Origin: Variovorax sp. V213
GTDB lineage: Bacteria; Pseudomonadota; Gammaproteobacteria; Burkholderiales; Burkholderiaceae_C
Reading direction: 5' to 3'
Assembly: GCF_041154455.1 (NCBI RefSeq)
Contig: NZ_AP028665.1
Span: 558,001-622,000, forward strand
DNA: 64,000 nucleotides
Part shown: positions 23,114 through 31,236 of the stretch, one piece after another
Numbering within the stretch: the stretch's first letter is position 1
Layout of the letters: every line of letters begins with the position of its first letter
Notes under the pieces: model-generated
Told to the model about the DNA's origin: nothing
Database searches by the model: none
Seen by the model: only the letters and a program-made list of their open reading frames with translations
Made by a program: the position numbers and the translations under genes

Positions 23114-26100
23114 ATGGCACGCTTTTTCATCGACCGCCCGGTGTTCGCCTGGGTCCTCGCCATCATCGTGATGCTGGCGGGGGTGCTCTCGATCTTCACG
23201 CTTCCGATCGCCCAGTACCCGAGCATCGCGCCGCCCGCGGTCGCGGTCACCGCCAACTACCCGGGCGCTTCCGCCAAGACACTGGAGGACACCGTGACCC
23301 AGGTCATCGAGCAGAAGATGAAGGGGCTCGACCGGCTGAGCTACATGGCCTCGACCAGCGAGTCGTCGGGCTCGGTCACCATCACGCTGACCTTCGAGAA
23401 CGGCACCGATCCCGACACCGCCCAGGTGCAGGTGCAGAACAAGCTGTCGCTGGCCACGCCGCTGCTGCCGCAAGAAGTGCAGCAGCAGGGCGTCACCGTC
23501 ACCAAGTCGGCCACCAACTTCCTGAACGTGCTGGCCTTCACCTCGGAAGACGGCCGCATGAACGGCTCCGACCTGTCCGACTACGTGGCCGCCAACGTGC
23601 AGGACGCGATCAGCCGGGTCGAAGGCGTGGGCGACACCACGCTGTTCGGCTCGCAGTACGCCATGCGCGTGTGGCTCGACCCCGACAAGCTTGCCAACTT
23701 CAACCTCACGCCGATCGACGTGAAGACCGCCATCCAGGCGCAGAACGCGCAGGTCTCCTCCGGCCAGCTCGGCGGGCTGCCCGCGACCGGCAACCAGCAG
23801 ATCAACGCCACCATCACCTCGCAGACGCGGCTGAAGACCGCAGGGGAGTTCGAGGGCATCCTGCTTCGCACACAGACCGACGGCTCGCAGGTGCGCCTGC
23901 GCGACGTGGCCCGCATCGAGCTGGGCAGCGAGTCCTACGGCACGGTTGGCCGCTACAACGGCAAGCCCGCCGCGGGCCTCGCGATCAAGCTTGCGGCCGG
24001 CGCCAATGCGCTCGACACGGTGAAGGCGATCGATGCCCGCGTGGCCGAGCTCGAGAAGTTCTTCCCGCCGGGCATGAAGGTGCAAAAGCCCTACGACACC
24101 ACGCCGTTCGTGCGCATCTCCATCGAGGAGGTCGTGCGCACGCTCATCGAAGCGGTGGTGCTGGTGTTCCTGGTGATGTATCTCTTCCTGCAGAACTTCC
24201 GCGCCACGCTGATCCCGACCATTGCGGTGCCGGTGGTGCTGCTGGGCACCTTCGGCGTGCTCGCGGCCTTCGGCTTCACGATCAACACGCTGACCATGTT
24301 CGCCATGGTGCTGGCCATCGGCCTCCTGGTGGACGACGCCATCGTGGTGGTCGAGAACGTCGAGCGGCTGATGACGCAGGAGGGGCTTTCGCCGAAGGAA
24401 GCCACGCGCAAGTCGATGGGCCAGATCACCGGCGCCCTCGTCGGCGTGGCCCTGGTGCTGGCGGCGGTGTTCGTGCCGATGGCCTTCTTCAGCGGCTCCA
24501 CCGGCGTGATCTACCGGCAGTTCTCGATCACGATCGTCTCGGCCATGACGCTCTCGGTGCTGGTGGCGCTGGTGCTCACGCCGGCCCTGTGCGCGACGCT
24601 GCTCAAGCCGGTTGCCAAGGGCCATGCAATGGCGACCACCGGCTTCTTCGGCTGGTTCAACCGCAATTTCGACCGCGGCAACCGCCGCTACCAGGGCGTG
24701 GTGCGCCACATGCTGGGCAAGGGCTGGCGCTACATGTTCGTCTATGCGGTGCTGCTGGCGGCCGTGGTCTTCGGTTTCATGAAGCTGCCGGTGGGCTTTC
24801 TGCCGGACGAGGACCAGGGCACGATGTTCGTGTTGATCCAGCTGCCGCCCGGCGCCACCAGCGCGCGCACCGACGAGGTGATCCATCGGGTCGAGCATCA
24901 CTTCCTGGAGGACCAGAAGGAGGCGGTCTCCGGCGTGTTCGCGGTGTCGGGCTTCAGCTTCGCGGGCAGCGGCCAGAACACGGGCTTCGCCTTCGTCAAG
25001 CTCAAGCCCTGGGACGAGCGCCCGGGCGAGGCACTGAGCGTGACCGGCGTCGCGGCCAAGGCCGGCGCGTTCTTCGCGACCATTCGCGATGCGAAGGTGT
25101 TCGCCTTCGCGCCGCCCGCGGTGGCGGAGCTGGGCAATGCCACCGGCTTCGACCTGATGCTGCAGGATCGGGCCAACCTGGGCCATGCCGCGCTGATGCA
25201 GGCGCGCAACCAGCTGCTGGGTGAACTGTCGAATGACAAGCGCCTGGTGGCCGTGCGGCCCAACGGCATGGAGGACACACCCGAGTTCCGCCTGGAGATC
25301 GATCCGCACAAGGCCGGAGCGCTCGGCCTTTCGATGGCCGACATCAACAACACCTTCTCCGCCGCGTGGGGCAGCAGCTATGTCAACGACTTCATCGACA
25401 AGGGCCGCGTGAAGAAGGTGATGCTGCAGGCCGATGCGCAATACCGCATGCTGCCGGAGGACATCGACCGCTGGTACGTGCGCAACAGCGCCGGCACCAT
25501 GGTGCCCTTCACCTCGTTTGCCAAGGCGGGGTGGACTTCCGGCTCGCCGCGGCTGGAGCGCTACAACGGCGTGCCGTCGATGGAGATCCTGGGCATGGCC
25601 ATGCCGGGTTCCGCGTCGAGCGGGGAAGCGCTCGCCATCGTGGAAGCGGCGGTTGCCAAGCTGCCGCCGGGCATCGGCTACGAATGGACCGGCCTGTCGC
25701 GCCAGGAGAAGGCGTCGAGCGGACAGACCGGCCTGCTGTATGCGCTGTCGATCCTGATCGTGTTCCTCTGCCTGGCCGCGCTCTACGAGAGCTGGGCCAT
25801 CCCGTTCTCCGTGATCATGGTGGTGCCGCTGGGCGTGTTCGGCGCGCTGCTCGGCGCGATGCTGACCTGGAAGATGAACGACGTGTACTTTCAGGTGGGA
25901 CTTCTCACCACGATCGGCCTGGCGTCGAAGAACGCCATCCTGATCGTCGAGTTCGCGAAGGAGCTGTACGAAGGAGGCCTGAGCCTTGTGGAGTCGGCGC
26001 TGCAAGCGGTCCGCATGCGCCTGCGCCCCATCCTGATGACCTCGCTGGCCTTCATTCTGGGCGTGCTGCCGCTGGTGCTGGGCAGCGGCGCGGGCGCCGG

Positions 26101-26281
26101 TGCGCAGCACGCGTTGGGCACGGCGGTGATCGGCGGCATGCTGTCCGGCACCATCCTGGCCATATTCTTCGTGCCGCTGTTCTTTGTTCTCGTGCTTGGA
26201 ATGTTCAAGCGCAAGCCCGCCGAGCCGGCTTCCGCCGCATCTCACGCCCATGCGGCCGCGGCCGCTTCGGAAGGTCTCTGA
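23114..26281 (+). CDS. RND efflux pump inner-membrane transporter (AcrB/MexB, HAE1)
   Basis: This is a 1055-residue HAE1-type transporter of full length, starting ARFFIDRPVFAWVLAIIVMLAG. The proton relay residues are present: two Asp in IGLLVDDAIVVVENVER (TM4) and Lys in GLASKNAILIVEFAKE (TM10). Two large periplasmic loops lie between TM1-2 and TM7-8. It would export hydrophobic or amphiphilic drugs with the adaptor before it and the channel after it. Spacing to the adaptor is 16 bases. Actual substrates cannot be read from sequence. Confidence 0.94.
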   Translation: MARFFIDRPVFAWVLAIIVMLAGVLSIFTLPIAQYPSIAPPAVAVTANYPGASAKTLEDTVTQVIEQKMKGLDRLSYMASTSESSGSVTITLTFENGTDPDTAQVQVQNKLSLATPLLPQEVQQQGVTVTKSATNFLNVLAFTSEDGRMNGSDLSDYVAANVQDAISRVEGVGDTTLFGSQYAMRVWLDPDKLANFNLTPIDVKTAIQAQNAQVSSGQLGGLPATGNQQINATITSQTRLKTAGEFEGILLRTQTDGSQVRLRDVARIELGSESYGTVGRYNGKPAAGLAIKLAAGANALDTVKAIDARVAELEKFFPPGMKVQKPYDTTPFVRISIEEVVRTLIEAVVLVFLVMYLFLQNFRATLIPTIAVPVVLLGTFGVLAAFGFTINTLTMFAMVLAIGLLVDDAIVVVENVERLMTQEGLSPKEATRKSMGQITGALVGVALVLAAVFVPMAFFSGSTGVIYRQFSITIVSAMTLSVLVALVLTPALCATLLKPVAKGHAMATTGFFGWFNRNFDRGNRRYQGVVRHMLGKGWRYMFVYAVLLAAVVFGFMKLPVGFLPDEDQGTMFVLIQLPPGATSARTDEVIHRVEHHFLEDQKEAVSGVFAVSGFSFAGSGQNTGFAFVKLKPWDERPGEALSVTGVAAKAGAFFATIRDAKVFAFAPPAVAELGNATGFDLMLQDRANLGHAALMQARNQLLGELSNDKRLVAVRPNGMEDTPEFRLEIDPHKAGALGLSMADINNTFSAAWGSSYVNDFIDKGRVKKVMLQADAQYRMLPEDIDRWYVRNSAGTMVPFTSFAKAGWTSGSPRLERYNGVPSMEILGMAMPGSASSGEALAIVEAAVAKLPPGIGYEWTGLSRQEKASSGQTGLLYALSILIVFLCLAALYESWAIPFSVIMVVPLGVFGALLGAMLTWKMNDVYFQVGLLTTIGLASKNAILIVEFAKELYEGGLSLVESALQAVRMRLRPILMTSLAFILGVLPLVLGSGAGAGAQHALGTAVIGGMLSGTILAIFFVPLFFVLVLGMFKRKPAEPASAASHAHAAAAASEGL

Positions 26282-26282
26282 C

Positions 26283-27716
26283 ATGTACCGCTTCACATCG
26301 ACATCCGTGGCGCTCGCGGCGCTGCTGCTCACCGGGTGCAGCCTGATGCCCGCCTACCAGCGGCCGATGGCGCCGGTGCCGCAGGCATTTGCCGGGGACA
26401 CCGCGGCAGCCGCTGCCGTGCCGGTCGCCGGGATCGGCTGGCGCGACGTGTTCACCGACCCCGCGTTGCAGCGTGTGATCGAGACGGCGCTGGCCAACAA
26501 CCGCGACCTGCGCGTGGCCGCGCTGAATATCGAGAAGGCGCGCGCCCAGTACCGCGTGCAGGATGCGGCGCTGTTCCCCGCCGTCAACGCCAGCGCTGGC
26601 GGCAACGGCAGCCGCACGCCGGCGGACCTGTCGGCCAGCGGCAGTGCGCAGGTTTCGCACAGCTACAGCGCGTCGCTCGGTTTCAGCGCCTACGAGATCG
26701 ATCTGTTCGGCCGTGTACGCAGCCTCAATGCGCAGGCGCTGGAGCAGTTCTTCTCCACCACCGAGGCGCGCCGCAGCACGCAGATCAGCCTGGTGGCCGA
26801 GGTGGCGACGGCCTACCTCACGATGGCCGCCGACCAGGACCGGCTCCGGCTCGCGCAGGACACGCTCGCGAGCCAGGGCCGCACCTACCGGCTCAACCAG
26901 CGCAGCTTCGAACTGGGCGCGGCCTCGGCCCTGACGCTGCGCCAGGCGCAGACGAGCGTCGACACCGCGCGCGTCGACGTCGAGCGCTACACCGCGCAGG
27001 TCGCGCAGGACCGCAATGCATTGGTGCTGCTGGCCGGCGCCGACCTGCCGGCCGAGCTGCTGCCCCAGGCCTTGCCCGCGGGAGAGGCGGCCGCGGCCAG
27101 TCCGCTGGCGACCATTCCGCCGGGCCTGCCTTCGGATCTGCTGCAACGCCGGCCCGACATCCTGCAGGCCGAGCGCGATCTGAGGGCGGCCAACGCCAAC
27201 ATCGGTGCGGCACGCGCGGCGTTCTATCCGCGCATCAGCCTCACGGCGTCCGCCGGCAGCTCCAGCGCAAGCCTGTCGAACATGTTCACGGGCGGCTCGC
27301 GCAGCTGGAGTTTTGCGCCGCAGATTTCATTGCCGATCTTCGACGGCGGTGCGAATCGGGCCAATCTCGACATCGCGCGCACGGACCGCGACATCTACGT
27401 GGCGCAGTACGAGAAAGCCATCCAGACGGCCTTTCGCGAGGTGTCTGACGCGCTCGCGCAGCGCAGCACGCTGGGCCGGCAGCTCGACGCCCAGCAGTCG
27501 CTGGTGGACGCCACGGCGGAGAGCTACCGGTTGTCGGACGCGCGCTTCAAGCGCGGCGTCGACAGCTACCTGAGCGTGCTCGACGCGCAGCGCTCGCTCT
27601 ACACCGCGCAGCAGAACCTCATCGGCACCCGGCTGTCGCGCTTCACGAACCTGGTGACCTTCTACAAGACCCTGGGCGGCGGCTGGAACGAGACCACATC
27701 TTCGGGCGCCGAATAG
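26283..27716 (+). CDS. RND outer-membrane channel lipoprotein (NodT/OprM family)
   Basis: This is a 477-residue TolC-like factor with a lipoprotein signal (LAALLLTGCSL, Cys-18). The internal duplication expected of this family is visible: FTDPALQRVIETALANNRDLRVAALNIEKARAQYRVQDAALFPAV and the later RRPDILQAERDLRAANANIGAARAAFYP are the two equivalent helix pairs. It completes the tripartite pump. It starts one base after the pump gene's stop. Its 3' end overlaps the converging esterase gene by 55 bases. Confidence 0.92.
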   Translation: MYRFTSTSVALAALLLTGCSLMPAYQRPMAPVPQAFAGDTAAAAAVPVAGIGWRDVFTDPALQRVIETALANNRDLRVAALNIEKARAQYRVQDAALFPAVNASAGGNGSRTPADLSASGSAQVSHSYSASLGFSAYEIDLFGRVRSLNAQALEQFFSTTEARRSTQISLVAEVATAYLTMAADQDRLRLAQDTLASQGRTYRLNQRSFELGAASALTLRQAQTSVDTARVDVERYTAQVAQDRNALVLLAGADLPAELLPQALPAGEAAAASPLATIPPGLPSDLLQRRPDILQAERDLRAANANIGAARAAFYPRISLTASAGSSSASLSNMFTGGSRSWSFAPQISLPIFDGGANRANLDIARTDRDIYVAQYEKAIQTAFREVSDALAQRSTLGRQLDAQQSLVDATAESYRLSDARFKRGVDSYLSVLDAQRSLYTAQQNLIGTRLSRFTNLVTFYKTLGGGWNETTSSGAE

Positions 27717-28702
27717 GGGAAGCGGGGCGACAGTTGCGCGCGCAGCCACCCGGCCAGGTCGCCCATGACCTGAGAGCCCAGCGGCGATAGGGCGGTGAAG
27801 TGAATGCAGGCGTGAATGGCGCCGGGGTAGTGGCGGTGCTCGGTCGGCACGCCGGCCTCGGCGATGCGCTGCGCCAGCGCATGGCCTTCGTCGCGCAGCG
27901 GGTCGTGGCCCATGGTGGCGAGCCAGGTGGGGGGCAGCGTGGCCAGTGCCTGCGAGTGCAGCAAGGCGAAATCGGCGTGCCGCGCCAACTCCTGGCGCCC
28001 GCCAAGGTAGCAATCGATGAACCACTGCATGACGCCGTTGGTGAGGAACTTGCCCTCGCCGTTCTCGAGCATCGAAGGGCTCGGCTCGCTGTAGTGCTGG
28101 GCGACCGGATAGATGAGGCCCAGCGCGCGCGGGGCATGCGGCGCAGCGGCGCCGGCTGCACGCAGCGCCGCCACGGCGGCGAGTTGCGCGCCCGCGCTGT
28201 CGCCGGCCAGCGCGATGCGCGACGGATCGGCGCCGAGTGCGTGCGCGTGCGCGGCCACCCAGCGCAGCGCACAGGCCACGTCGTCCACCGCCGCCGGAAA
28301 AGGATGTTCGGGCGCCAACCGGTAGTCGACCGCCACCACCACGGCCGCCACGTGGTGGCACAAGGTGCGGCACACCTTATCGTGGGTTTCGAGGTCGCCG
28401 ATCACGAAGCCGCCACCGTGCACGTAGAGCAGCAAGGGAAGCGGCCCCTGGGCGCCGGGCTGGTAGATGCGCAGCGTCAGCGGGCTGCCGGGTCCGTCGA
28501 TGACACGGTCATTCGCCGATGCGATGGCCGGCGCCGGCAGGCCCAGGCCGGCGGCCAGGTCGCGGTAGACCTGCCGCGCCACCGGCGGCGGCAGCGACTC
28601 CAGCGGCGGATTGCCTTGGGCGGCGGCCTGCGCCAGAAAGCCGGCCAGCGCCGGGTCCAGGGGCGCGGTGTCGAGCATGGTGGGAATGGGTGTGTGGCTC
28701 AT
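27662..28702 (-). CDS. alpha/beta hydrolase, HSL/GDXG esterase (AreA-like)
   Basis: This 346-residue esterase of the hormone-sensitive-lipase group has an oxyanion loop HGGGFVIGD near residue 95, the nucleophile in GDSAG near 168, the Asp in MGHDPLRDEG and the His in GAIHACIHF. It would hydrolyse short-chain or aromatic esters in the cytosol. It is the last gene of a leftward three-gene unit with an SDR and an ALDH. That composition matches aryl-ester catabolism, in which AreA frees benzyl alcohols from esters. The start is the first ATG, with a six-base gap to the SDR stop. Confidence 0.87.
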   Translation of the reverse strand: MSHTPIPTMLDTAPLDPALAGFLAQAAAQGNPPLESLPPPVARQVYRDLAAGLGLPAPAIASANDRVIDGPGSPLTLRIYQPGAQGPLPLLLYVHGGGFVIGDLETHDKVCRTLCHHVAAVVVAVDYRLAPEHPFPAAVDDVACALRWVAAHAHALGADPSRIALAGDSAGAQLAAVAALRAAGAAAPHAPRALGLIYPVAQHYSEPSPSMLENGEGKFLTNGVMQWFIDCYLGGRQELARHADFALLHSQALATLPPTWLATMGHDPLRDEGHALAQRIAEAGVPTEHRHYPGAIHACIHFTALSPLGSQVMGDLAGWLRAQLSPRFPYSAPEDVVSFQPPPRVL

Positions 28703-28708
28703 GGCGGC

Positions 28709-29476
28709 TCAGATGTAGGTCGATGCGAGTCCGCCGTCGACGGGGATGTTGGCGCCGCTGATCCAGCGTGCCTGGTCGCTGCACAGCCACGCGATCACCG
28801 GCGCGATCTCGTCGGCGAAGCCGGGTCGCAGCATGCGGTGCGCATCGGCCTCGACCCGCTCCTGGCCGAGCATGCTCACGAAGTCGCCCAGGATCGGCGT
28901 GAACACCGGCCCCGGCGCGACGCTGTTCATGCGCACGCCGCGATCCAGAAACCATGTTTGCGACTGCGTGGCGCTCCAGACGATCAGCGCTTCCTTGAAG
29001 TACTGGTAGCAGCTCTCCTGCGGCACGGGGTGGTCGCGCAGCCAATGGGCGCCGGCCTCGAAGCCTTGCGCGGCGGCCAGGGCCTTGTGCAGCGCCACTC
29101 GCTGCGGCCACTCGGCGCCGAGGATGGAGGCCACGTTGACGATGGAACCGCCACGCGGGATGCGCGGCAGCGCCTGCTCCGTCAGGTGGCGCAGCCCCAG
29201 GTAGTTGACCTCGGCGACCAGCTTGACGGGCGCCGTGCCGGGCACACCGGCGATGTTGCACAGCGCATCGAAGCGCTCGGGCAATTGCGCCACGGCCGCA
29301 TCGATGGCGGCGGCGGAACTCAAGTCGGCCTTGACGAAGCCGTCGAGCGTGAGGCTCGGGTCGTTGCGGTCCACGCCGATGACGCGGGCGCCGGCGAAGC
29401 GCGCGATGCGCACCACCTCGGCGCCGATGCCCGACGACACGCCGGTGACGACGATGGTTTTTCCTTGAAGCTGCAT
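28709..29476 (-). CDS. SDR, coniferyl-alcohol-dehydrogenase-like
   Basis: This is a 255-residue short-chain dehydrogenase with the NAD motif TGVSSGIG (residues 10-17), NIAGVPG in place of the common NNAG, and the catalytic YQYFK. Its length and N-terminus (MQLQGKTIVVTGVSSGIGAE, then VIGVDRNDPSLTLDGFVKADLS) resemble CalA, the coniferyl alcohol dehydrogenase of Pseudomonas. It would oxidise an aryl or cinnamyl alcohol to the aldehyde used by the next enzyme. In the classical are cluster this step uses a zinc dehydrogenase, so this is a replacement. A longer upstream start at 29530 is less likely. Confidence 0.82.
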   Translation of the reverse strand: MQLQGKTIVVTGVSSGIGAEVVRIARFAGARVIGVDRNDPSLTLDGFVKADLSSAAAIDAAVAQLPERFDALCNIAGVPGTAPVKLVAEVNYLGLRHLTEQALPRIPRGGSIVNVASILGAEWPQRVALHKALAAAQGFEAGAHWLRDHPVPQESCYQYFKEALIVWSATQSQTWFLDRGVRMNSVAPGPVFTPILGDFVSMLGQERVEADAHRMLRPGFADEIAPVIAWLCSDQARWISGANIPVDGGLASTYI

Positions 29477-29513
29477 GAAATGTCTCCTCGTGGGTTCGGT
29501 CGATAACAAGAAC

Positions 29514-30989
29514 TCAGAATGGATAGGCATGCGGCGCCTGCTTGATGGTCAGCCACTGCCACTGGGTGTATTCCTCCCAGTCGGCCGGGCCGCCCACGCT
29601 GCTGCCGTTGCCGGCGATGCCGGGTCCGCCGAAGGGGTTGACGCACTCGTCGTTGACGGTCTGGTCGTTGATGTGGACCATGCCGGAGTTCAGCTGCGCG
29701 GCCATTGCCATGGCCCGTCCGATCGAAGGCGAGATCACCGCCGACGCCAGGCTGCCCTGGTGGTTGTTGGCCAGGGCCACGGCCTCGTCGTCGGTGCTGA
29801 AGGTGATGATGTTGGCGACCGGGCCGAACACTTCTTCGTCGTACACGCGCATGCCGGCCTTCACGCCCGCCAGCACCGTGGGCTTGTAGAAGAGGCCCTC
29901 GCTGCTGCCGCCGGCCAGCAGCTGCGCGCCGGCCGCAATGCTGTCCTGCACGATGGCGTGCACGCGGTCGCGCTGCTTGGCGTCGATCAGCGGCCCCAGG
30001 GCCACCTGGCCGCTGGCGCCGTCGCCCACCGGCAGGTGCTGGGCCTTCGCGACCAGGCGCTGCGTGAAGGCGGCGGCGATGCGCTCGTGCACGATGATGC
30101 GGTTGGTCGCCATGCAGATCTGCCCCTGGTGCAGCCAGGCGCCCCAGGCCGCATTGCTGGCCGCGATGTCGAGGTCGGCGTCTTCCAGGACGATCAGCGA
30201 GTTGGCGCCGCCCAGCTCCAGCGTGACCTTCTTCAGATGGCGACCCGCCAGCTCGCCGATGCGCCGGCCGACGGCGGGCGAGCCGGTGAAGGCGATCATC
30301 GGCACCTGCGCATCGGTCACCAGGGCTTCACCGGCGGCGGCGTCGCCGGGCAGCACCTGCAGCAGGCCGGCGGGCAGGCCTGCCACTTCGAACACGCGGG
30401 CGATCATGAAGCCGCCGCTCACCGGCGTGCGCGAGTCGGGCTTGACCACCACGCCGTTGCCCGCCGCAAGGGCCGGTGCCACGGTGCGAAGGGTGAGGAT
30501 GAGCGGAAAGTTGAAGGGCGAGATCACGCCCACCACGCCACGCGGCACGCGCCGCGCCAGGCTGGTGGTGCCGCTCGCGCTCGGCAGGACCTGGCCCTGC
30601 GCCTGCAGGGGCATGGCCGCCGCCAGGTGGCACAGGGTGATGGCCTCGCGCACCTCGTGCTGTCCCTTGGGCAGGATGGCGCCCGTCTCCCGGGCCACAT
30701 ACAGCGCCAGCTCGTCGAAGTGCTGCTCGAACAAGGCCGCGGCCCGCAGGAACACCGCGGCCTTTTCGCGCGGCGCCACCTGCGCCCAGCTTTTCTGCGC
30801 TTGCGCCGCGGCGGCCGTGGCCAGCGCCACGTCCTGCGCGTCGGCAATGCCGACGGCCGCCATCACCTGGCCCGTGGCCGGTTCGACGACGTGGCGCACA
30901 CCGCCTGCGGACGCGACCCATCCGCCGTTGAACACCTTGCCGGCCCAGGCCGCCGCGTCCAGGAACGCCAGCTTCTGCGAAACACCCAT
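29514..30989 (-). CDS. aldehyde dehydrogenase, benzaldehyde dehydrogenase-like
   Basis: This is a 491-residue NAD(P)-dependent ALDH with the catalytic Cys-292 (GQICMATNR), general-base Glu-258 (LELGG), cofactor-loop FTGSPAVG and the SPFNFPL motif. The pattern resembles XylC/AreC-type benzaldehyde dehydrogenases that make benzoates. It is the first gene of the leftward operon, 71 bases downstream of a -24/-12 element, so it should depend on sigma-54 and the facing activator. The product, a benzoate, would feed ring-cleavage pathways encoded elsewhere. Confidence 0.86.
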   Translation of the reverse strand: MGVSQKLAFLDAAAWAGKVFNGGWVASAGGVRHVVEPATGQVMAAVGIADAQDVALATAAAAQAQKSWAQVAPREKAAVFLRAAALFEQHFDELALYVARETGAILPKGQHEVREAITLCHLAAAMPLQAQGQVLPSASGTTSLARRVPRGVVGVISPFNFPLILTLRTVAPALAAGNGVVVKPDSRTPVSGGFMIARVFEVAGLPAGLLQVLPGDAAAGEALVTDAQVPMIAFTGSPAVGRRIGELAGRHLKKVTLELGGANSLIVLEDADLDIAASNAAWGAWLHQGQICMATNRIIVHERIAAAFTQRLVAKAQHLPVGDGASGQVALGPLIDAKQRDRVHAIVQDSIAAGAQLLAGGSSEGLFYKPTVLAGVKAGMRVYDEEVFGPVANIITFSTDDEAVALANNHQGSLASAVISPSIGRAMAMAAQLNSGMVHINDQTVNDECVNPFGGPGIAGNGSSVGGPADWEEYTQWQWLTIKQAPHAYPF

Positions 30990-31059
30990 GACTCACCCCT
31001 TGCGAAAAAGTTGATCGACGGGCCGCGGGTGCAAATGCCCCGCGGCACGGCCTTCTTTT

Positions 31060-31075
31060 CGCAACGGACGTACCA
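31060..31075 (-). promoter_or_regulatory. sigma-54 (-24/-12) promoter of aryl-alcohol operon
   Basis: Read on the minus strand, TGGTAC-GTCCG-TTGCG matches the consensus TGGCAC-N5-TTGCW at 9 of its defined positions, with the essential GG and GC doublets at exact spacing. It lies 71 bases before the aldehyde dehydrogenase start. A sigma-54 activator gene is read in the opposite direction just beyond it, which strengthens the call. Confidence 0.72.
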
Positions 31076-31136
31076 GCGGTGCCGTGGCGGGGTGCTTCGG
31101 CGCCGCTGCGCGAGGCGGTTTTCATTCGGGAGTTAG

Positions 31137-31174
31137 GGGAATTCCCGGAGTTGTAATAGTTATTGTGAATAACT
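31137..31174. promoter_or_regulatory. candidate upstream activator sites
   Basis: Two perfect palindromes lie 62-99 bases upstream of the -24/-12 element: GGGAATTCCC (31137-31146) and AGTTATT-GTG-AATAACT (31158-31174). The distance fits enhancer sites for an NtrC-class activator. The second is also close enough to the activator gene's start (31237) to allow autoregulation. Binding is inferred. Confidence 0.5.
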
Positions 31175-31236
31175 GGTTTACCCTGATTCTGGCTTTCATC
31201 AAATGCTCAAGAATCGGCCGCCCGTTTCACCAAACG

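Noticed and set aside
22727..26332. Very long antisense open frame across the RND pump genes
   Set aside because: High GC and codon bias of the pump genes keep the antisense frame open; its product is low-complexity His/Arg/Gly and matches no family.
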